64,000 nucleotides of DNA from Actinomycetales bacterium UBA1383 (GTDB taxonomy: Bacteria; Actinomycetota; Actinomycetes; Actinomycetales; Actinomycetaceae). The position numbers and the translations under genes are program-made. Positions 7,689 through 17,311 of the stretch are shown piece by piece; the first letter of the stretch is position 1; every line of letters starts with the position of its first letter. Under the pieces are notes generated by a model. It saw only the letters and a list, made by a program, of their open reading frames with translations, was not told the origin of the DNA and searched no databases. The stretch covers positions 31,178 through 95,177 of the forward strand of contig DBQX01000046.1 in NCBI GenBank assembly GCA_002305415.1, read 5' to 3'.

Positions 7689-8405
7689 TCACCACCCCGG
7701 GAGAAGGCACCGACCGGGGTCGGACCGGCGCAACTCAATCCGCACACTCTCCAGCGGCCGGCGGCCGAGCAGCACCACGTCCGGCTGCGCCGTCCCCGCC
7801 GCCACCTCCACCACCTCCACCTCGTCGAGGTGCAGGCGCATGCATGCCTCGAACGCCGGCGCAGGCTGGGCGCTCCACACCGCCAGCACGCCGCCGGGCG
7901 CCAGGACCCGCACGAGCGCGGCCAACCCGGCGTCCGAGTACAGCCGCGCGTTGTCCGGCGTCACCAGCCAGTCGGGACCGTTGTCGACGTCGAGGCAGAC
8001 CGCGTCCAGCGACGCCGGCGCCGCCCCCTCCAGCCAGGCGACGACGTCGTCCACGTGCACCCGCACGCGCGGGTCCCGCAGGGCATCCCCGTGCACCGGC
8101 GCCAGCGGCCCCGAGTTCCACCGCACGACGGCGGGCTCCCGCTCCACCACGTGGACCTCGCTCACGCCCGGGTGGGCGAGGGCAGCGGCCAGCGAGAAAC
8201 CCACCCCGAGCCCACCGATCATGATGCGACCCGGAGCGGGCATGTGGTCGGCGGCGGCGGTGACGAGCAGGCGCTCGGACGTCCCGCCCCGCGTGTCCAT
8301 CAGGAACGTGCCGTTCGCCACGATTTCGTGGTGTTCGCCCCGGCGCCGCAGCACCAGTTCACCGCACACGCCCGCGACCCGCTCAACCGTCTCCGTCTCC
8401 TCCAC
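7689..8405 (-). CDS. Spermidine-synthase-like SAM-fold protein
   Basis: About 238 residues with the spermine/spermidine synthase Rossmann fold. GGLGVGFSLAAAL is the nucleotide loop, an acidic VVEREP follows, and CLDVDNGPDW replaces the usual catalytic D-x-x-D region, ending in APGGVLAVWS. It lacks the N-terminal beta-barrel domain of true polyamine synthases. Real polyamine synthesis is therefore doubtful; it may be a methyltransferase or aminopropyltransferase relative. The GTG at 8405 is chosen because the longer frame runs into SulP; it lies 16 nt after the SulP stop, in one operon with SulP and the YgjV-like gene. Confidence 0.72.
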   Translation of the reverse strand: MEETETVERVAGVCGELVLRRRGEHHEIVANGTFLMDTRGGTSERLLVTAAADHMPAPGRIMIGGLGVGFSLAAALAHPGVSEVHVVEREPAVVRWNSGPLAPVHGDALRDPRVRVHVDDVVAWLEGAAPASLDAVCLDVDNGPDWLVTPDNARLYSDAGLAALVRVLAPGGVLAVWSAQPAPAFEACMRLHLDEVEVVEVAAGTAQPDVVLLGRRPLESVRIELRRSDPGRCLLPGW

Positions 8406-8421
8406 GGCTGCAGGGTACGCC

Positions 8422-10209
8422 TCAGGTCGCGGTGGGCGAGGGTCCCAGCGGCGGCAGGTCGTGGGGGAGCCCGGGCGGCAGGTCGCCATACTTCTCCCGA
8501 TACCAGCGCGCGTAGCCCGCGACCGCCGTGGGCAGGGTCGGGAAGATCAGCTGCTCCCCCACCAGCTCCACGAAGCCGGCTGCACGCAACTGGTCGCGCA
8601 GGTCCTGCTTCACCCGCGCCATGGCGAAGATCACGCCCCGCGCGGCGAGGGCCTCGCGCAGCTGCTCGAGGGTGTCCACCGCCGTCAGGTCGACCTCGAC
8701 GTTCGCCTCCGCGTTCAGCACGAACCACTCAACCCGCGGCTCCGCCGCGTCCACGGACCTCATCGCGCGGCTCGTGAAGTCCTCGGAGTTCGCGAAGAAC
8801 AGCGGTGAGTCGTACCGGTACACCAGCAGGCCGGGCACGAGGACCGCTCCGGGATAGTCGTCGACGTCGTGCATCCCGGCGAAACCCGGCACGTATCCCA
8901 GGATCCCGTCGTGCGGATGGGCCAGGCGCCGGATGAGGTCGAGGAGGGAGAGCACCACCGCGATCCCGATACCGGTGAGCACCCCGAACACGAGGACGGA
9001 GATGGTCGTCGCCAGACCGAGGATCAGCTCGCTGCGGCGGAAGCGGGCGATCCGGCGCCATTCGGGCACGTCGACGAGCCCGTAGGCGGCGTACACCACG
9101 ACCGCGCCAAGCGCGGCCGCGGGGAACGCGGCGAGGACCGGCCCGAGGAACAGCAGGGTCGCGACGACGCACGAGAGCGCGACGAGCGAGTGCAGTTGCG
9201 TGCGGCTCCCCATGAGGTCGCCGAGGGCTGTGCGGCTGCCGCTGCTGCTGACGGGGAAGCCCTGGGTCAGGGAGGTGCCGATGTTCGCCAGCCCGAGCGC
9301 GAGCAACTCCTGGGAGGAGTCGATCCGCTGGTGGCGACGGGCGGCGAACGCCCGGGACTCCACCACGTTGTCCGAGTACCCCACCACGGCGAGCCCGAGG
9401 GCGTACGGGAACAGCGTCAGCAGGCTGAGGTCACCCAGGTCCGGTACCCGCACCGCGGGTAGCCCCGTCGGCACCGCGCCAACGGTGGCGATGCCCTGCC
9501 CGTCCAGCCCGAGCGCCGCGGTCACCCCCGCCGCGGCCAGCATGATGAGCAGGGGACCGGGCCACTTCGGGGCCCAGCGCCTGAGGCTGAACAGGGCAAC
9601 GAGCACCACCACGCTGAGGATGGCGGTCGGAACGTGGATGGCGTCCAGGAGCGTGAGGAACGACCGCAGCTGGACCAGCGGCTCACCGTCCGCCACGTCC
9701 ACGCCGGTCAGCTTGCCGAGTTGGCTGACGACCATCAGGAGGGCCATACCGGAGAGGTAGCCGGTGAGCACGGGGCGCGAGAGGAGGTTCGCGAGGAAGC
9801 CGAGTCGTCCCACCCAGGCGAGCAGGCACACCACCCCGACGGCGAACGCCAGCAGCGCCGCCACCTCGGCGTACCGGTCGGCACCTGCCGTCCCCGCGAG
9901 AGCCCCGGCCGCGGCCGCGGTCAGGAGCGCCGTCGTCGACTCCGGGCCGACGGACAGCTGGCGGGACGAGCCGATGACGGCGTACAGCGCGAGCGGGACG
10001 AGGATGGCCCACAGGCCGGTGACCGCCCGCAGGCCGGCCACCTCGGCGTACGCCATGACCTGGGGCACGAGGTACGCGGCGACCGTGAGGCCGGCGAGGA
10101 CGTCGCCGCGCAGCCAGCCGCGGTCGTAGTGCACCAGGAGGTGGAGGCCGGGGGCGTAGCGCGCCCACGGAGGACGTGTCCCGGTCGGGACGGCCTTCGG
10201 CTCCTCCAC
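8422..10209 (-). CDS. SulP/SLC26 family anion transporter with STAS domain
   Basis: A 595-residue inner-membrane transporter. The N-terminal part has the family start DVLAGLTVAAYLVPQVMAYA (about 36-55) and SVGPESTTALL, with 10-14 membrane segments up to about residue 440. A C-terminal cytoplasmic STAS domain follows (about 450-560, with VLNAEANVEVDLTAVDTLEQL as its core). SulP proteins carry sulfate, bicarbonate or dicarboxylates; the substrate is not clear, and no carbonic anhydrase or sulfate-assimilation gene is nearby. The GTG start is 11 nt after the YgjV-like gene stop, so they share an mRNA. Confidence 0.88.
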   Translation of the reverse strand: MEEPKAVPTGTRPPWARYAPGLHLLVHYDRGWLRGDVLAGLTVAAYLVPQVMAYAEVAGLRAVTGLWAILVPLALYAVIGSSRQLSVGPESTTALLTAAAAGALAGTAGADRYAEVAALLAFAVGVVCLLAWVGRLGFLANLLSRPVLTGYLSGMALLMVVSQLGKLTGVDVADGEPLVQLRSFLTLLDAIHVPTAILSVVVLVALFSLRRWAPKWPGPLLIMLAAAGVTAALGLDGQGIATVGAVPTGLPAVRVPDLGDLSLLTLFPYALGLAVVGYSDNVVESRAFAARRHQRIDSSQELLALGLANIGTSLTQGFPVSSSGSRTALGDLMGSRTQLHSLVALSCVVATLLFLGPVLAAFPAAALGAVVVYAAYGLVDVPEWRRIARFRRSELILGLATTISVLVFGVLTGIGIAVVLSLLDLIRRLAHPHDGILGYVPGFAGMHDVDDYPGAVLVPGLLVYRYDSPLFFANSEDFTSRAMRSVDAAEPRVEWFVLNAEANVEVDLTAVDTLEQLREALAARGVIFAMARVKQDLRDQLRAAGFVELVGEQLIFPTLPTAVAGYARWYREKYGDLPPGLPHDLPPLGPSPTAT

Positions 10210-10220
10210 TCCGGGGCCCG

Positions 10221-10853
10221 TCAGGCCGTGGCGGGGGCCACCTCGAGCTCGAACACCCCATCACGAGGCACGAACCCCAGGTTCGACGTGGCGTAGTACT
10301 CCGGGCCGCCCGGCGCGGTGCGGATCCGCCGGACCCCGAGGCGCTGCCAGATGCCCGACCGGCGGAACACGAACTCGCCAGGGGTGAAGTCGCGGTAGGT
10401 GGGCGTGACGTAGTCCACGTCCAGCACCGCGGTGCCCTCCTCCGCCAGGTGGGCGAGGACCAGGCCGACCGCTGTCTCCCCCTTCATCACCACGAAGGCG
10501 ATCCCGCTGTCCTCCGGTCGCCGGAACGTCGGGTTGAAGCGGCGGATCTCCTCGCTGTAGAGGTCGAGCAGGTGCCGGATCACGTCGTCCGTCGGGTCCG
10601 CGGTGACGACGGCGTAGGTCGCCTCATCGTGCCGGGAGCGCAGCAGCTTGTTCAGGTGGTAGATCTGGATGAGGGAGAGCGCGGCGTTCAGCGCCACCAT
10701 CGGCCACACCCCGAGGATGAGGTTGTAGACCAGCAGGATGGCGGAGCCCGCCAGGTTGAGGATGCGCAGGCGGGTGATGCGCTGCTGCGCCATCGACAGG
10801 ACCACAAGGCCCGTGCCCGCCCAACCGATGACCTCCCAGATGACGCCGCCCAC
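10221..10853 (-). CDS. YgjV-like membrane protein with C-terminal GNAT-like domain
   Basis: A 210-residue protein. The first 75 residues form three hydrophobic helices (WEVIGWAGTGLVVLSM, LAGSAILLVYNLILG, ALNAALSLIQIYHL) typical of YgjV proteins. The rest is soluble and resembles an acetyltransferase-like half, with GIAFVVMKGETAVGLVLAHL. No function is established. It begins with GTG and has a good ribosome site (GGAGG). It heads the operon with SulP and the spermidine-synthase-like gene. Confidence 0.68.
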   Translation of the reverse strand: MGGVIWEVIGWAGTGLVVLSMAQQRITRLRILNLAGSAILLVYNLILGVWPMVALNAALSLIQIYHLNKLLRSRHDEATYAVVTADPTDDVIRHLLDLYSEEIRRFNPTFRRPEDSGIAFVVMKGETAVGLVLAHLAEEGTAVLDVDYVTPTYRDFTPGEFVFRRSGIWQRLGVRRIRTAPGGPEYYATSNLGFVPRDGVFELEVAPATA

Positions 10854-10957
10854 TGAGCCTCCTCACTCGCGCATCCGATCATTCCACGCCCGCTGTCGCC
10901 GGTCGAGGCTTACGGCTTCCCCGTGCTGCCGCGGGCATGTGTGGAATATTGGGGGCC
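10854..10957. promoter_or_regulatory. Divergent intergenic region upstream of glgX and the YgjV-SulP operon
   Basis: About 100 bp carrying promoters for both directions. A GGAATATT block ends 7 nt before the glgX ATG at 10958 and may be its -10 element. No clear operator was found. Confidence 0.4.
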
Positions 10958-13090
10958 ATGCAGCAATGGCCCGGACACCCTTATCCGCTCGGCGCGACGT
11001 TCGACGGGACGGGAACGAACTTCGCCATCTTCTCCCAGGTCGCCGAGGGCGTGGAGTTGTGCCTCTTCGACGAGGAGATGGTGGAGGAGCGTATCCAGCT
11101 CACCGAGGTGGACGCCCACGTGTGGCACTGCTACCTGCCAGGAATCCAGCCGCGACAGCGGTACGGGTACAGGGTGCACGGACCGTACGACCCGGGGGCA
11201 GGACACCGCTGCGATCCGTCGAAGCTGTTGCTCGACCCCTACGCGAAGGCCATCGAGGGCCAGGTGAAGCCCCACCAGGCGTTGTACTCCTACACCTTTG
11301 GGGACCCCGAGACGCGGAACGAGGACGACTCCGCCCCGCACACGATGATCGGCGTCGTCACGAACCCGTACTTCGACTGGGGGCACGACCACCCACCGCA
11401 GCACCAGTACCACGACTCCGTGATCTACGAGACCCACGTCAAGGGCATGTCCATGCTCAACCCGAACGTGCCGCAGTCCCTGCGCGGCACCTACGCGGGC
11501 ATGGCCCATCCGGGCACGATCCAGCACCTGCTGGATCTCGGGGTCACGGCAGTGGAGCTGATGCCGGTCCACCAGTTCGTGAACGACACGTACCTGCAGG
11601 AGAAGGGGCTCTCGAACTACTGGGGCTACAACACCATCGGCTTCTTCGCGCCGCACAACGGCTATGTCGCCAGTGGCCAGCGCGGCGAGCAGGTGCAGGA
11701 GTTCAAGGCCATGGTCAAGGCACTGCACGAGGCGAACATCGAGGTGATCCTCGACGTGGTGTACAACCACACCGCCGAGGGCAACCACATGGGGCCCACG
11801 CTGTCCTTCCGGGGGATCGACAACGCGAACTACTACCGCCTCGTGGACTCCGACCGCGCCCACTACTTCGACACCACCGGCACCGGCAACTCGCTCCTCA
11901 TGCGCTCCCCCGCCGTGCTCCAGCTGATCATGGACTCGCTCCGCTACTGGGTCACGGAGATGCACGTGGACGGGTTCCGGTTCGACCTGGCGTCCACCCT
12001 GGCCCGCCAGTTCCACGAGGTGGACCGCCTCTCGGCCTTCTTCGACCTGGTCCACCAGGACCCGGTGATCTCCCAGGTCAAGCTCATCGCGGAGCCGTGG
12101 GACCTGGGCGACGGCGGCTACCAGGTGGGCGGGTTCCCTCCCCTCTGGACCGAGTGGAACGGGAAGTACCGCGACACCGTGCGCGACTTCTGGCGCGGCG
12201 AGCCGGGCACCCTCGACCAGTTCGCCTCCCGGTTCACCGGCTCCTCCGACCTCTACGAGCACACCGGTCGGAAGCCGATCGCGTCGATCAACTTCGTCAC
12301 CGCCCACGACGGGTTCACGCTGCGCGACCTCGTCTCGTACAACGAGAAGCACAACGAGGCGAACGGCGACGACAACAAGGACGGCGAGAGCCACAACCGC
12401 TCCTGGAACTGCGGCGTCGAGGGTGAGACCGACGACCCGGCCGTCAACGCCCTCCGGCTGAGGCAGCAGCGCAACTTCCTCACCACTCTCGTCCTCTCGC
12501 AGGGCGTGCCCATGATCTGCCACGGCGACGAGATGGGACGCACCCAGGGCGGGAACAACAACGGCTACTGCCAGGACAACGAGCTGACCTGGGTCAACTG
12601 GGACCTTGACGAGGACGAGAAGTCCTTGCGTGACTTCACCTCGAGCCTGATCGCGCTGCGCCAGAACCACCCGATCTTCCGGCGCCGGCGGTTCTTCGCC
12701 GGCACGGCCGACCACGGCGGCGAGTCGGACCTCGGCGACATCGCGTGGTTCAAGCCGAACGCCGAGCACATGGAGCATGACGACTGGCACACCTGGTTCG
12801 CCCGCTCGGTGATGATCTTCCTGAATGGTGCGGCCATCCCCGAGCCCGACTACCGGGGCCGCCGCATCATCGACGACTCCATGCTCCTGCTCTTCAACGC
12901 GGATGCGGACACGATGGAGTTCATCCTGCCTCCGGAGGAGTACGGCCAGTTGTGGAAGCCCATCCTCGACACCGCGATGCCCGACCGGCCGCTCCGCTCG
13001 CGTCCCGACAGGTTGCGCCGCGCCGGTTCGAAGGCGAAGGTGGAGGGACGTTCAATCGTCGTGCTGAAGGCGACCGACATCGAGGGGTGA
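10958..13090 (+). CDS. glgX: Glycogen debranching enzyme GlgX/TreX
   Basis: A 710-residue GH13 isoamylase-type enzyme. An N-terminal CBM48 (about 1-120) begins MQQWPGHPYPLGATFDGTGT, typical of the family, so the ATG at 10958 is preferred over the one at 10937. The catalytic barrel has nucleophile Asp343 (DGFRFDLAS), acid/base Glu379 (AEPWD) and transition-state Asp451 (TAHDG). It hydrolyses alpha-1,6 branches of glycogen to free malto-oligosaccharides. It is one base from treY, forming the treX-treY-treZ operon in which its products become trehalose. Confidence 0.94.
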   Translation: MQQWPGHPYPLGATFDGTGTNFAIFSQVAEGVELCLFDEEMVEERIQLTEVDAHVWHCYLPGIQPRQRYGYRVHGPYDPGAGHRCDPSKLLLDPYAKAIEGQVKPHQALYSYTFGDPETRNEDDSAPHTMIGVVTNPYFDWGHDHPPQHQYHDSVIYETHVKGMSMLNPNVPQSLRGTYAGMAHPGTIQHLLDLGVTAVELMPVHQFVNDTYLQEKGLSNYWGYNTIGFFAPHNGYVASGQRGEQVQEFKAMVKALHEANIEVILDVVYNHTAEGNHMGPTLSFRGIDNANYYRLVDSDRAHYFDTTGTGNSLLMRSPAVLQLIMDSLRYWVTEMHVDGFRFDLASTLARQFHEVDRLSAFFDLVHQDPVISQVKLIAEPWDLGDGGYQVGGFPPLWTEWNGKYRDTVRDFWRGEPGTLDQFASRFTGSSDLYEHTGRKPIASINFVTAHDGFTLRDLVSYNEKHNEANGDDNKDGESHNRSWNCGVEGETDDPAVNALRLRQQRNFLTTLVLSQGVPMICHGDEMGRTQGGNNNGYCQDNELTWVNWDLDEDEKSLRDFTSSLIALRQNHPIFRRRRFFAGTADHGGESDLGDIAWFKPNAEHMEHDDWHTWFARSVMIFLNGAAIPEPDYRGRRIIDDSMLLLFNADADTMEFILPPEEYGQLWKPILDTAMPDRPLRSRPDRLRRAGSKAKVEGRSIVVLKATDIEG

Positions 13091-13091
13091 C

Positions 13092-15566
13092 GTGAACCCG
13101 CCGGAACAGACTCACACCCACCTGCCGTCGCCCGGGCGGCGGCTGCCCGTCTCCACCTACCGCCTCCAGCTGCAACCGGAGTTCGGGTTCGACGACGCCC
13201 GCGCCGCGCTGGACTACCTGCAGCGACTGGGCGTGACCGACCTCTACCTCTCCCCGATCCTCCAGGCGACCCCCGGGTCGACGCACGGGTACGACGTCGT
13301 CGACCACACCCGCGTCTCCGATCAGCTGGGAGGCCGCGACGCGTTCGAACGCCTCGCCACGGAGGCGCACGCCCGCGGCCTGGGTGTGATCGTCGACGTG
13401 GTGCCGAACCACATGGCCGTGCCCACGCCCCTCTACCACAACCGGGCCCTCTGGTCCGTCCTGAAGGAGGGACCGGACTCGCGGTACGCGAACTGGTTCG
13501 ACGGCATGTCCACCGAGGACGGCATCCTCATGCCCGTGCTCGGCTCACGCATCGGCACAGTCCTGGCGGCCGGCGAGTTCAACCTCGAGACCATGGTCGT
13601 ACCGGGCTTCGAGGACGACGGCGCCGTGCCGGTCCTGCGGTACTTCGACCACGTCTTCCCGCTGCGCCCCGGGACCGAGAACCTCCCGATGGCGGCCCTG
13701 CTCAAGCGCCAGCACTACCGCCTGGCCTACTGGAAGGTGGCCGACGAGGAGCTGAACTACCGGCGGTTCTTCGACGTCGACACCCTCGCCGCAGTCCGCG
13801 TCGAGGACCGCGAGGTGTTCGACGCCACCCACGCGCTCCTGCTGGAGCTCCACCGTGAGGGCCACATCGACGGCTTCCGGATCGACCACCCTGATGGCCT
13901 GGCCGACCCCCGCGGCTACCTGCGCTGGCTGTCGGAGGCGACGGATGGCGCGTGGGTCGTGGCGGAGAAGATCCTGGAGCCGGACGAGTCCCTGCCGTAC
14001 GACTGGCCCGTCGCGGGCACCACCGGCTACGACGCGTCGTGGCGGATCTCCACGCTGCAGGTCGACCCCAACGGGGCCACCGACACCGCGTGGCTGGCTT
14101 CCGAGATGACGGAGCCCGAGTTCCTCCCCGACGTGATCGACACGTCCAAGCGGCAGGTGATCACGTCCTCGCTCTACGCGGAGGTCCACCGTATCGCCAC
14201 GCTGGCCGCCGACATCTGCGACCGGGACATCCGGCTGCGGGACCACACCTTCCGGTCACTGCGGACCTGCCTGGTGGAACTCGTGGTCGCCGTCGACCGG
14301 TACCGGGCGTACGTCGTGCCCGGCGAGCAGGCTCCGCCCGAGGCTGAGGCCGTGATCGCCGAGGCCGCCGCCAAGGCGCGCCGCGTCCTCGACGAGGACC
14401 TCCACGACACGCTCGCCGTCGTCGTGGACCTGGTCCTCGGGCACGAGGTCGGGTCCGCCGGCCGAACCCTGGAGGGTCCACGCGCCGAGCTGATGGTCCG
14501 CTTCCAGCAGGTCTGCGGCGCGGTCACCGCCAAGGGGGTCGAGGACACCGCGTTCTACCGCTGGACCCAGCTGACCAGCCTGTGCGAGGTCGGTGGCTCG
14601 CCCCGGTCCTTCGGGATCGCCCCCGACACCTTCCACGCCTGGTGTGGCGCCATGACCCGGATGTGGCCCGCCACGATGACCCTCGGCAGTACCCACGACT
14701 CCAAGCGCTCGGAGGACGTGCGGAGCCGCATCGGCGTCATCAGCGAGTTCGCGCCGCAGTGGCGTGAACTGGTCACGCACCTGCGGAAGAAGCTCACGGA
14801 CGTCGAGGGGCACATCGAGAACCTGCTGTGGCAGACCCTCGCCGGCACCTGGACCGCCGACGGACCGATCTCGGCGGAGAGGCTCTCCCGCTACCTCGTG
14901 AAGGCCGCCCGCGAACAGAAGCTCTGGACCTCCTGGGGCAACCCCGACACCACACGGGAGGAGTCGCTCGTCGCCCAGGCGACCGCGCTCCTCACCGACC
15001 CGGACGTCGTGGACGCCTTCACGGGCTGGGTGAGCCTCACCGCCGACGCGGTGCGCAGCTCCATCCTCTCGACGAAGGCCATCCAGCTCACCTGCCTCGG
15101 TGTGGCGGACACCTACCAGGGGTGCGAGACCACCCAGACCTACCTCGTCGATCCTGACAACCGGGCGCCCCTCGACGTGACGCGGCTCAGCGGCCTGCTG
15201 GGAGTGCGCCGGGCCGGCCAGTCGCTGGCCACCGAGAAGCTCGACCTCACCGCGGCGATCCTGCGGCTGCGGGCCCGGCGGCCGGAGTGCTTCGTCGGTG
15301 CCCGTGCACGCTACCGCCCGCTCGCGGCCTCCACCGGTTATGTCGTCGCCTTCGCCCGGGGCGCGACCCCCGGCGTCGTCGTGATCGCGACACGCCTGTC
15401 CCGCACCGTGGAGAAGGGCGGCGGCTTCGGCGAGCACACGGTGGTACTCCCCGACGGGCAGTGGCAGGACATCCGGTCCGGTGCCCGGTTCGCGGGCGGC
15501 GAGGTCCGCATCACCGAGATCCTCGGGGCCGTCCCCGCCGCCGTCCTCGAGCGGGTGGACGCATGA
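13092..15566 (+). CDS. treY: Maltooligosyl trehalose synthase
   Basis: An 824-residue GH13 enzyme that isomerises the reducing end of malto-oligosaccharides to a trehalose unit. It opens with STYRLQLQPEFGF and a YLSPILQATPGSTHGYDV block diagnostic of TreY. Catalytic residues are Asp265 (GFRIDHPDG), Glu292 (VVAEKIL) and Asp536 (STHDSKRSED). Length is normal. The GTG start is one base after the glgX stop and its end overlaps treZ by ATGA, so the three enzymes are made together. Confidence 0.96.
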   Translation: MNPPEQTHTHLPSPGRRLPVSTYRLQLQPEFGFDDARAALDYLQRLGVTDLYLSPILQATPGSTHGYDVVDHTRVSDQLGGRDAFERLATEAHARGLGVIVDVVPNHMAVPTPLYHNRALWSVLKEGPDSRYANWFDGMSTEDGILMPVLGSRIGTVLAAGEFNLETMVVPGFEDDGAVPVLRYFDHVFPLRPGTENLPMAALLKRQHYRLAYWKVADEELNYRRFFDVDTLAAVRVEDREVFDATHALLLELHREGHIDGFRIDHPDGLADPRGYLRWLSEATDGAWVVAEKILEPDESLPYDWPVAGTTGYDASWRISTLQVDPNGATDTAWLASEMTEPEFLPDVIDTSKRQVITSSLYAEVHRIATLAADICDRDIRLRDHTFRSLRTCLVELVVAVDRYRAYVVPGEQAPPEAEAVIAEAAAKARRVLDEDLHDTLAVVVDLVLGHEVGSAGRTLEGPRAELMVRFQQVCGAVTAKGVEDTAFYRWTQLTSLCEVGGSPRSFGIAPDTFHAWCGAMTRMWPATMTLGSTHDSKRSEDVRSRIGVISEFAPQWRELVTHLRKKLTDVEGHIENLLWQTLAGTWTADGPISAERLSRYLVKAAREQKLWTSWGNPDTTREESLVAQATALLTDPDVVDAFTGWVSLTADAVRSSILSTKAIQLTCLGVADTYQGCETTQTYLVDPDNRAPLDVTRLSGLLGVRRAGQSLATEKLDLTAAILRLRARRPECFVGARARYRPLAASTGYVVAFARGATPGVVVIATRLSRTVEKGGGFGEHTVVLPDGQWQDIRSGARFAGGEVRITEILGAVPAAVLERVDA

Positions 15567-17299
15567 CGAGCGTCACGATCACCGTCTGGGCGCCGGACGC
15601 GACGACGGCGGACCTGCTGGTCGGCGACGATCGCCTCCCCATGAGGCCCCACGGCGGCCACTTCACGGCCGCGCTGCCGCCCGGGACGGACTACCTCATC
15701 AGCCTGGACGGTGGTGAGGGCCGCCCCGATCCCCGTAGCGCCTGGCAGCCGCACGGTGTGCATGGACCGTCGCGCACGTTCGACCCGCAGGCGCACGCGT
15801 GGCACGACTCGCCGTGGCGCGGCCGCGAGATCCTCGGCGCGGTGATGTACGAGATCCACGTCGGAACGTTCACCCCGCAGGGCACCCTCGACGCAGCGGT
15901 GGAGAAGCTCCCCCACCTCCGCGAACTGGGTGTGGACGTCGTCGAGCTGATGCCGCTCGCCGCCTTCCCCGGGGAGCGTGGCTGGGGCTACGACGGCGTC
16001 GACCTGTACGCCGTCCACGAGACCTACGGTGGCCCCGCCGCCCTCCAGCGCTTCGTGGACGCGGCGCACCGCTTCGGTCTCGCGGTGTGCCTGGACGTCG
16101 TGTACAACCACCTCGGTCCCGCCGGCAACTACCTCGCGCAGTTCGGCCCCTACTTCACCGACCGCCACCAGACCCCGTGGGGCGACGGCCCCAACTTCGA
16201 CGGCCCGGACTCCCGGCCGGTGCGCGACTTCGTGGTCGACAACGCGATCTGGTGGCTGCGCGACTTCCACGTGGACGGACTGCGCCTCGACGCGGTGCAT
16301 GCCATCGCCGACGACTCGCCCGTCCACATCCTCGCGGAGCTGTCCGACCGTGTCGCAGCCTTGCAGGCACGGCTCGGGCGCCGGCTGTTCCTGGTGGCGG
16401 AGTCCGACCTGAACGACCCCACGATGGTGCTCCCCACCGCCGCCGGCGGCCGGGGCATGGACGCCCAGTGGGCGGACGACGTCCACCACGCCCTCCACGC
16501 CTTCCTCACCGGCGAGACGTTCGGCTACTACGTGGACTTCGGTTCCCCCGACGTGCTGGCACACGCCCTGACCCGCGTGTTCGTGCACGACGGCACCTGG
16601 TCGACCTTCCGCGGCACCCCCTGGGGCCGGGCCGTGCCCGCAGACCTGGACAGGCGCCGCTTCGTCACCTTCACGCAGAACCACGACCAGGTGGGCAACC
16701 GCGCACTCGGCGACCGTCCGGACCAGACGCTGCCGCCGGGTCTCGTCGCCGCCGGGGCCGCGATCCTCCTGCTCAGCCCGTTCACCCCGATGCTCTTCCA
16801 GGGTCAGGAGTGGGGCACGCGGACGCCGTTCCAGTACTTCACGGACCACGATCCCGAGCTGGGCGTCCTCATCGCCGAAGGCCGGCGCGCCGAGTTCGCG
16901 GAGCACGGCTGGGAGGTGCTCTACGGCGGTCCCGTCGACGTGCCGAACCCCCAGGACCGGGAGACCTTCGAGCGTTCACGGCTGCGGTGGGAGGAGCTCG
17001 ACGACGCCGAGCACGGGTTGATGCTGCACTGGTACCGCGACCTGCTCGCACTCAGGCGCGCCGAGTTCGGCGACGGCGCGGCCCACCAGCACGTCGAGGT
17101 GGGGTACGGCGACGGCTGGTTCCGGATGGTGCGCGGGCGCCTCAGCGTCGTCCTCTCCACTGGCGCCGTCCCCCGCGAGGTCGAGGAACCGGGAGACAGC
17201 GCGCTGGTCCTCGCGTTCGGTGGAGTCACCGTGACGCCGGACGGGATGGTCAACCTCGGCTCCCACAGCGTCGCGGTGCTGCGCCGGCCTCCCGCCTGA
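15563..17299 (+). CDS. treZ: Malto-oligosyltrehalose trehalohydrolase
   Basis: A 578-residue GH13 enzyme that releases trehalose from maltooligosyl trehalose. An N-terminal immunoglobulin-like domain (about 1-90) precedes the barrel, which has GYDGVDLYAVHETYGGP, Asp243 (GLRLDAVHAI), Glu280 (VAESDLNDP) and Asp375 (QNHDQVGNR), all typical of TreZ. The ATG overlaps the treY stop; the frame is open further upstream but that part is shadow of treY. It ends 12 bp from the convergent ATP-grasp gene with no strong terminator between. Confidence 0.96.
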   Translation: MTSVTITVWAPDATTADLLVGDDRLPMRPHGGHFTAALPPGTDYLISLDGGEGRPDPRSAWQPHGVHGPSRTFDPQAHAWHDSPWRGREILGAVMYEIHVGTFTPQGTLDAAVEKLPHLRELGVDVVELMPLAAFPGERGWGYDGVDLYAVHETYGGPAALQRFVDAAHRFGLAVCLDVVYNHLGPAGNYLAQFGPYFTDRHQTPWGDGPNFDGPDSRPVRDFVVDNAIWWLRDFHVDGLRLDAVHAIADDSPVHILAELSDRVAALQARLGRRLFLVAESDLNDPTMVLPTAAGGRGMDAQWADDVHHALHAFLTGETFGYYVDFGSPDVLAHALTRVFVHDGTWSTFRGTPWGRAVPADLDRRRFVTFTQNHDQVGNRALGDRPDQTLPPGLVAAGAAILLLSPFTPMLFQGQEWGTRTPFQYFTDHDPELGVLIAEGRRAEFAEHGWEVLYGGPVDVPNPQDRETFERSRLRWEELDDAEHGLMLHWYRDLLALRRAEFGDGAAHQHVEVGYGDGWFRMVRGRLSVVLSTGAVPREVEEPGDSALVLAFGGVTVTPDGMVNLGSHSVAVLRRPPA

Positions 17300-17311
17300 G
17301 CGCGGACCGCG

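Noticed and set aside
10910..12790. Long minus-strand open frame (626 codons) opposite glgX
   Set aside because: It is an antisense shadow caused by high GC at third positions; glgX has intact catalytic motifs on the plus strand.
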